Below are positions 60,044 to 64,000 of a DNA stretch of 64,000 bases, piece by piece. The position numbers were made by a program, and so were the translations under genes. Under the pieces are notes generated by a model. The model was given only the letters and a program-made list of their open reading frames with translations, had not been told where the DNA came from and searched no databases. The number at the start of each line of letters is the position of its first letter. Within the stretch, counting starts at the first letter, position 1. The stretch comes from Arthrobacter sp. U41 (GTDB taxonomy: Bacteria > Actinomycetota > Actinomycetes > Actinomycetales > Micrococcaceae), in the NCBI RefSeq assembly GCF_001750145.1, contig NZ_CP015732.1, positions 1,674,001 through 1,738,000 on the forward strand, given 5' to 3'.

Positions 60044-60102
60044 ACATCCAAGGGTTTGGAAGAGCCGACCCGGTTCATGACCGGATCACTACGAAGGGAT
60101 AC

Positions 60103-61338
60103 ATGCCCGTGCAGCCACAGGGACGTGCCAGCGGACAGAGGGTCACTGCGGATGAGAAAGCGCCGGAAGGCGCGGCGGCACCGCCCTTCCCGGACGCCGA
60201 TCTGATGTACATCGTCGACCTGCTGCCGCCGGCGGAACAGTCCCGCTACCAGGAAATCCGTGACTTCCTCCAGTCCCGGATCCGGGCGGCCTCGATCGAT
60301 TACTGGAACCGTGAGGAGTTCCCCTTCGGGCTGCTCGCCGAGCTCGGCAAGTACGGCCTGGGCGGCCTGCAGACGGACGGCACCTCCAAGCTGTTCAAGG
60401 GCCTGATGTACGTCGAGGTGGCACGAGCCGATGTGTCCCTCTCGGCCCTGGTGGGGATCCACAACGAGCTGATCGTTGGCATGATCGACCAGCTCGGCTC
60501 CGAGGAACAGAAGGCGCGCTGGCTGCCCGGGCTCACCGCCCTGACCCAGATCGGCGCCTTCGCCCTGACCGAACCGGACCACGGTTCGGACATCGCAGGC
60601 GGGCTGGCCACCACGGCCCGGCGCGACGGCGGCGAGTGGGTGATCAGCGGCGCCAAGCGCTGGATCGGTGCGGGCACCATTGCGGACTTCGCCCTGGTCT
60701 GGGCGCGGGATGTCGCGGACCAGCAGATCAAGGGATTCATCGTAGAGACGGACCGCCCCGGCTACACCGCCACCAAGATCGCGAACAAAATCGGGCTGCG
60801 GATCATGCAGAACGCGGATATCGTGCTCGATGAGGTCCGCATTCCGGCGTCCAACCTGCTTCCCGGGGCCACGGACTTCTCCAAGGCCAACGAGCTGCTG
60901 CGGGATTCGCGCGCCTGGGTGGGCTGGCAGGCCGCCGGCATCCAGCTGGCCGCGTTCGACGTCGCGCGTTCCTATTCGCTGGAGCGCAAGCAGTTCGGCA
61001 AGGAACTGGCGCGTTTCCAGCTGATCCAGCAGCAGCTGGCCGAAATCCTGGGCAACGCCTCCGCCTCGCTGTCGCTGATGGCCCAGCTGGCCCGGATCCA
61101 GGAGGACGGCAAGCTCGAGATGGTCCAGGCCGCGATGGCCAAATCCACCACCACCCGGCTGGCCCGGGCATCGGTGGCGATGGGGCGCTCGCTGATGGGC
61201 GGTAACGGGATCAGCAGCGACTACGAGATGGGCAAGCTCTTTGGCGACGCCGAAATCCTCTATACCTACGAGGGCAGCTATGAGATCAACTCCCTGATCG
61301 TGGCCAGGGCTGTGACCGGAAAGTCCGCCTTCGTGTAG
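60103..61338 (+). CDS. Acyl-CoA dehydrogenase (glutaryl-CoA dehydrogenase-like)
   Basis: 411 aa, FAD enzyme. Substrate/FAD loop FALTEPDHGSDIAGGLATTA, KRWIGAGTIADFALVWAR, and the C-terminal YTYEGSYEINSLIVARAVTG with the catalytic Glu in the position used by glutaryl-CoA-type enzymes. With valine genes near, isobutyryl-CoA or another short acyl-CoA is possible. ATG 60103; divergent from the synthetase. Confidence 0.88.
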   Translation: MPVQPQGRASGQRVTADEKAPEGAAAPPFPDADLMYIVDLLPPAEQSRYQEIRDFLQSRIRAASIDYWNREEFPFGLLAELGKYGLGGLQTDGTSKLFKGLMYVEVARADVSLSALVGIHNELIVGMIDQLGSEEQKARWLPGLTALTQIGAFALTEPDHGSDIAGGLATTARRDGGEWVISGAKRWIGAGTIADFALVWARDVADQQIKGFIVETDRPGYTATKIANKIGLRIMQNADIVLDEVRIPASNLLPGATDFSKANELLRDSRAWVGWQAAGIQLAAFDVARSYSLERKQFGKELARFQLIQQQLAEILGNASASLSLMAQLARIQEDGKLEMVQAAMAKSTTTRLARASVAMGRSLMGGNGISSDYEMGKLFGDAEILYTYEGSYEINSLIVARAVTGKSAFV

Positions 61339-61345
61339 CCCAACG

Positions 61346-61387
61346 ACAAACGCCCCTCCCGAGGAAATCCTCGAGGGGGGCGTTTGT
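61346..61387. terminator. Stem-loop terminator after the acyl-CoA dehydrogenase
   Basis: About 20-bp stem (ACAAACGCCCCTC on the left with GAGGGGGGCGTTTGT on the right, CCGAGGA/TCCTCG inner), small loop. It may also serve the convergent cspA gene. Confidence 0.8.
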
Positions 61388-61439
61388 GGTCTTGGGGAAA
61401 GCATGGCGGCCGGATGGCCGGTGCTGCTATCCGGAGTAC

Positions 61440-61643
61440 TTAGAGCGGGCGGATGTTCTCAGCCTGCGGGCCCTTCGGGCCCTGGGTGACGTCGAACTCG
61501 ACCTTCTGGTTCTCGTCCAGCGAGCGGTAGCCGCTGCTGGAGATTGCCGAGTAGTGGGCGAAAACGTCGGCTGACCCGTCATCCGGGGCAATGAAGCCAA
61601 AACCCTTTTCGGCGTTGAACCATTTAACTGTGCCTGTAGCCAT
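61440..61643 (-). CDS. cspA: Cold-shock protein
   Basis: 67 aa, the standard CSP length. RNP1 [10 protein letters not shown] and RNP2-like VFAHYSAI nucleic-acid-binding motifs, start [19 protein letters not shown] precedes ATG 61643; the frame continues upstream but the family starts here. RNA chaperone of the cytoplasm. A leader of up to about 150 nt separates it from the divergent glycosyltransferase. Confidence 0.95.
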   Translation of the reverse strand: MATGTVKWFNAEKGFGFIAPDDGSADVFAHYSAISSSGYRSLDENQKVEFDVTQGPKGPQAENIRPL

Positions 61644-61800
61644 GCCATATCCTTCTGAAATGCTGCTGATCTCCGGCGGCCCGGAGGCCAACGGCTGCGG
61701 AGACATTCGTCCGCTGTTGCCCAACCTACGGGGCCGGGGGCCGCGGTGCAAGAGGCCGACGGGGGCATTTCGTTGTGTATCGGGCTAATATCGGGGCAAT

Positions 61801-62559
61801 ATGACAACGATCTCGGTGGTTATCCCTACCCGGAACGACGCCGAGATGCTCGCCGTCTGCCTTGCAGCACTGGCCCGGCAGACCCGTCCGGCCGACGAAA
61901 TCGTGGTGGTGGACAACGGCAGCACTGACAACACCGCAGAGGTCTGTGCCGCCGCGGGCGCACGGCGGATCGCCGTCGAACTCCCCGGCATCGCCGCCTC
62001 CACAGCACGCGGTTTCGACGAAGCCCGCTACGAAGTGATTGCCAGGCTGGACACGGACTCGGTCCCGCCCGCCGACTGGCTCGAACGGGTTGAAACCATC
62101 CTGGAAAAGGCGGGCCCGCTGTCCGCCGTCTCCGGTCCTGGCGACTTCTACGGCGAAACGCGGTTCGCCCGGTGGGTGGGCACGAGCGTCTACATTCCCG
62201 GGTATTTCTGGGCCATCGGCTGGCTGCTGGGTCATCCTCCGCTGTTTGGCTCAAATTTCGCCCTGCGGTCGAAGGTCTGGGACCGGATCCGGGGCTCCGT
62301 CCACCGGGGCCTTCCGCCGGTGCACGATGATCTGGACATCTCCTACCAGATCCCGCCCGAGGTGACGGTTATCGGTGACCCCACCCTGCGCGTGCAGGTC
62401 TCCGCGCGGCCGCTGGCGGACTGGCACTCCGTCGGCCGCCGGCTGGCGATGGCGTGGACCACGTTCGGTGTCGAGTTCAAGCAGGAGGGCCCGTTCCGGC
62501 GGCGCCGCCGCCGCCGGCAGTGGGAGCGCGAGCACGGGCGCAACGGCGTGTTGCCATGA
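61801..62559 (+). CDS. Family 2 glycosyltransferase
   Basis: 252 aa. GT-A fold: ISVVIPTRNDAEMLAVCLAA, DEIVVVDNGSTDNT and the metal-binding DxD as LDTDSVP. A short hydrophobic segment (VYIPGYFWAIGWLLG) may touch the membrane. The C-terminus is strongly basic (RRRRRRRQWEREHGR). Donor and acceptor are unknown. Its stop overlaps a short downstream ORF. Confidence 0.85.
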   Translation: MTTISVVIPTRNDAEMLAVCLAALARQTRPADEIVVVDNGSTDNTAEVCAAAGARRIAVELPGIAASTARGFDEARYEVIARLDTDSVPPADWLERVETILEKAGPLSAVSGPGDFYGETRFARWVGTSVYIPGYFWAIGWLLGHPPLFGSNFALRSKVWDRIRGSVHRGLPPVHDDLDISYQIPPEVTVIGDPTLRVQVSARPLADWHSVGRRLAMAWTTFGVEFKQEGPFRRRRRRRQWEREHGRNGVLP

Positions 62560-62732
62560 CTAACTATCGCGACCTGAGCAAAGCCGGGGCTGCCGACGCG
62601 CTCCAGGAGTTTCTCGACGAACGCGGCCCGGCACTGTCGCGGCTCCGGGAGCGGCTGGTGGCCGACGGCCAGGACCCTGCAGTACTCCTTGTGGAGCATC
62701 GACGCGCTCCAGGGTTCGCACTTCGCATCTGA
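62556..62732 (+). CDS. Short protein, possibly a truncated gene
   Basis: 58 aa. ATG overlaps the glycosyltransferase stop. The sequence (YRDLSKAGAADALQEFLDER) reads like the N-terminal helix of a longer actinobacterial protein and then ends after ADGQDPAVLL with an unrelated tail, so the rest may have been lost. Function unknown. Confidence 0.45.
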   Translation: MTNYRDLSKAGAADALQEFLDERGPALSRLRERLVADGQDPAVLLVEHRRAPGFALRI

Positions 62733-62744
62733 CGGTGACACGCG

Positions 62745-63683
62745 TTAGGCGGACCCGTACAACGCGATCAGGTCGCGGCTCATCTGATGCGGCGAGGTCT
62801 CACTGGGACTGTGCCCGCCCCGGTAGACCGCAATTCGGGCACCGATCGACTGCGCGAAGCGGCGGTGCAACACCAGCGGCCAGAGGTCATGCTCGCCGAC
62901 GGCGACGAATTTCGGCAGCGGCGCAGCGGCCAGCACCGCTCTCAGGTCGGGTGCATGCTGCATCAGCCCGAAGATGTCACTCACGGAGCTCCGGCGGGTG
63001 AACCGGAACCGGTATTTCACAAACCGAATCCGGTTTGGCGGGACGTGCACGACGTTGATGCGGATGCCCAGGATCATCAGTGCGGCGCCGACCCGCGGGC
63101 TGGCCAGGCCGCTGAACCGGCCGATGCGCTGGACTCCGCCGAACGCCTGGCCGGGCTCGGGCGGGCAGCTCAGCAGCGTGAGGCTCCGGAACTTTTCCGG
63201 GCGCCGGGAGTGCGCCAGCTGGGCCACGAACGCGGCGAAGGAATAGCCGACGACGTGCGCGGCGCCCTCTTCCGCGTCGAGCAAGGCGATCAGGTCGTTG
63301 GTGAACAAATCGTAGTCGTAGTGGGCGCGCGGAGGCACGAGGTTTTCAGGGCCCGCCGCGGCGGATTCGTACTGGCCGGCGATGTCGCAGCTCAGGACAA
63401 AGTACCCGGCAGCGGCGAGTTCGGGCAGCATCAGGACAAAGTCTTCCTTGGATCCGGTGGCCCCGGGAATCAGGAGCACCCGAGGGCTGCCCGGGGTGCC
63501 CATGGAGAGGGTGGCGAGTGTTCCGCTGGGGGCATCGAAGGTGCCCCGCACCGCGCCGTGGGGAAGTGCGGTCCAGTCCACGTCGCCGAGGGCGGCATCC
63601 CGGCGGGCGGCTTCGTCAACCAGCGCCGATCCGAACCCCTCGGGTTCCGGATTGCTCTGTGCGTTGCTGCCGGCAGACACCAT
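62745..63683 (-). CDS. Alpha/beta hydrolase
   Basis: 312 aa. Oxyanion region VLLIPGATGSKEDF, nucleophile elbow VVGYSFAAF (Ser), an Asp/His region near VAVGEHDLWPL and YRGGHSPSETSP. No signal peptide. Substrate unknown. Ends just before the short ORF at 62732 on the opposite strand. Confidence 0.82.
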   Translation of the reverse strand: MVSAGSNAQSNPEPEGFGSALVDEAARRDAALGDVDWTALPHGAVRGTFDAPSGTLATLSMGTPGSPRVLLIPGATGSKEDFVLMLPELAAAGYFVLSCDIAGQYESAAAGPENLVPPRAHYDYDLFTNDLIALLDAEEGAAHVVGYSFAAFVAQLAHSRRPEKFRSLTLLSCPPEPGQAFGGVQRIGRFSGLASPRVGAALMILGIRINVVHVPPNRIRFVKYRFRFTRRSSVSDIFGLMQHAPDLRAVLAAAPLPKFVAVGEHDLWPLVLHRRFAQSIGARIAVYRGGHSPSETSPHQMSRDLIALYGSA

Positions 63684-63742
63684 GGTCTAAACAATAACCC
63701 CGTGCCGCTGCGGCTGGGCGGATCCGGCACGAGTGGCAGCGC

Positions 63743-64000
63743 CTAACCTGCCGGTGCCGGGGCCACTTTGCGCACGAAAGCATGGAGCCGGCGGTACACT
63801 TCCTGCGATTCCGGGTAGCGGAAGTCCTGCTGCCAGGTGTGTTCGGTGTTGGAGTTGCCCCAGTCGTAGATGAGGCTGTCCACGGGGACGGAATGTTCGC
63901 GCAGCCGGGCAATGAAGTTCAGGTTTGCGGCGTAGAAGAAGTCCCGCTCCGAGGTGGTCACAAAAACCGGCGGGAAGCGGGAATCCAGCCACTCGATCGG
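63743..64000 (-). CDS. Esterase/alpha-beta hydrolase, C-terminal part (5' end outside window)
   Basis: The frame is open to the window edge. The visible 85 residues look like the end of a carbohydrate-esterase or peptidase-type hydrolase: FVTTSERDFFYAANLNFIAR and YDWGNSNTEHTWQQDFRYPE, with the likely catalytic His in EHTW. Exact family cannot be judged from this part. Confidence 0.6.
   Translation of the reverse strand, partial: PIEWLDSRFPPVFVTTSERDFFYAANLNFIARLREHSVPVDSLIYDWGNSNTEHTWQQDFRYPESQEVYRRLHAFVRKVAPAPAG

Noticed and set aside
1..64000. CRISPR array
   Set aside because: No series of regularly spaced identical repeats with spacers was seen, and no cas-like protein.

Overview
The window looks like a Micrococcaceae actinobacterium, probably Arthrobacter or Pseudarthrobacter. 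This is inferred from the high-GC coding style, frequent GTG and TTG starts, stem-loop terminators with few or no T tracts, and typical families (Asp23/Gls24-AmaP cluster, DUF427, EcsC, DUF1761, helicase-associated-domain protein). The accessory left part ends at about 37.49 kb; an ordinary chromosomal right part follows. The boundary is a 54-nt 3' fragment of a tRNA-Phe(GAA) gene (37433-37486), directly downstream of a tyrosine recombinase gene. That is how an element integrated into a tRNA 3' end looks. I did not find the matching intact tRNA-Phe to the left, so the far end is outside the window or lost. LEFT PART. 1-5.3 kb: C-terminal part of a probable radical SAM enzyme, a YnjBCD-like ABC importer and a 48-aa Cys-rich protein, closed by an 18-bp stem-loop. 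5.4-11.5 kb: membrane protein with a Crp/Fnr regulator, AhpD-like protein, membrane-anchored thioredoxin with an unusual CcdA-DUF3179 fusion, betaine/choline-type binding lipoprotein, and thioredoxin. 11.9-18.5 kb: a six-gene minus-strand operon (merA, second flavin disulfide reductase, thioredoxin, HAD hydrolase, DUF427, alpha/beta hydrolase), divergent from a MerR regulator across a MerR-type operator. Relics of paralogues of these same families (7375-7690, 11700-11872, 18743-19263) suggest the redox/metal module was duplicated and partly lost. 19.2-20.3 kb: a broken umuDC pair under an SOS box. 20.6-32.2 kb: EcsC protein, helicase-associated-domain protein, DUF4429 protein, a four-zinc-ribbon protein fused to a nuclease fold, a HEPN-motif protein, a secreted serine protease with a coiled-coil membrane partner, an XRE regulator and an orphan intein-like homing endonuclease. 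32.8-37.5 kb: integration/replication module with repeat-rich noncoding DNA, two small winged-helix proteins, a frameshifted excisionase, and a frameshifted integrase carrying a peptidoglycan-binding-like insertion inside its catalytic domain. RIGHT PART. 37.7-40.9 kb: SRPBCC protein, tandem-duplicated alpha/beta hydrolase, lipoprotein. 40.9-43.2 kb: Asp23/Gls24-AmaP envelope-stress operon. 43.3-48.2 kb: ABC sugar importer with a LacI-type operator and its likely LacI repressor. 48.2-50.0 kb: exonuclease III and a conserved protein. 50.1-54.5 kb: distal valine catabolism genes (mmsA, 3-hydroxyisobutyryl-CoA hydrolase, mmsB, enoyl-CoA hydratase). 54.7-64 kb: DUF1761 protein, MHS-family MFS transporter, LuxR and MarR regulators, acyl-CoA synthetase divergent from an acyl-CoA dehydrogenase, CspA, glycosyltransferase and two alpha/beta hydrolases. 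Many element genes are broken, several by one-base shifts in G/C runs. These could be real decay or sequencing error; raw reads would decide. Family names rest on recognised motifs, not on database searches.
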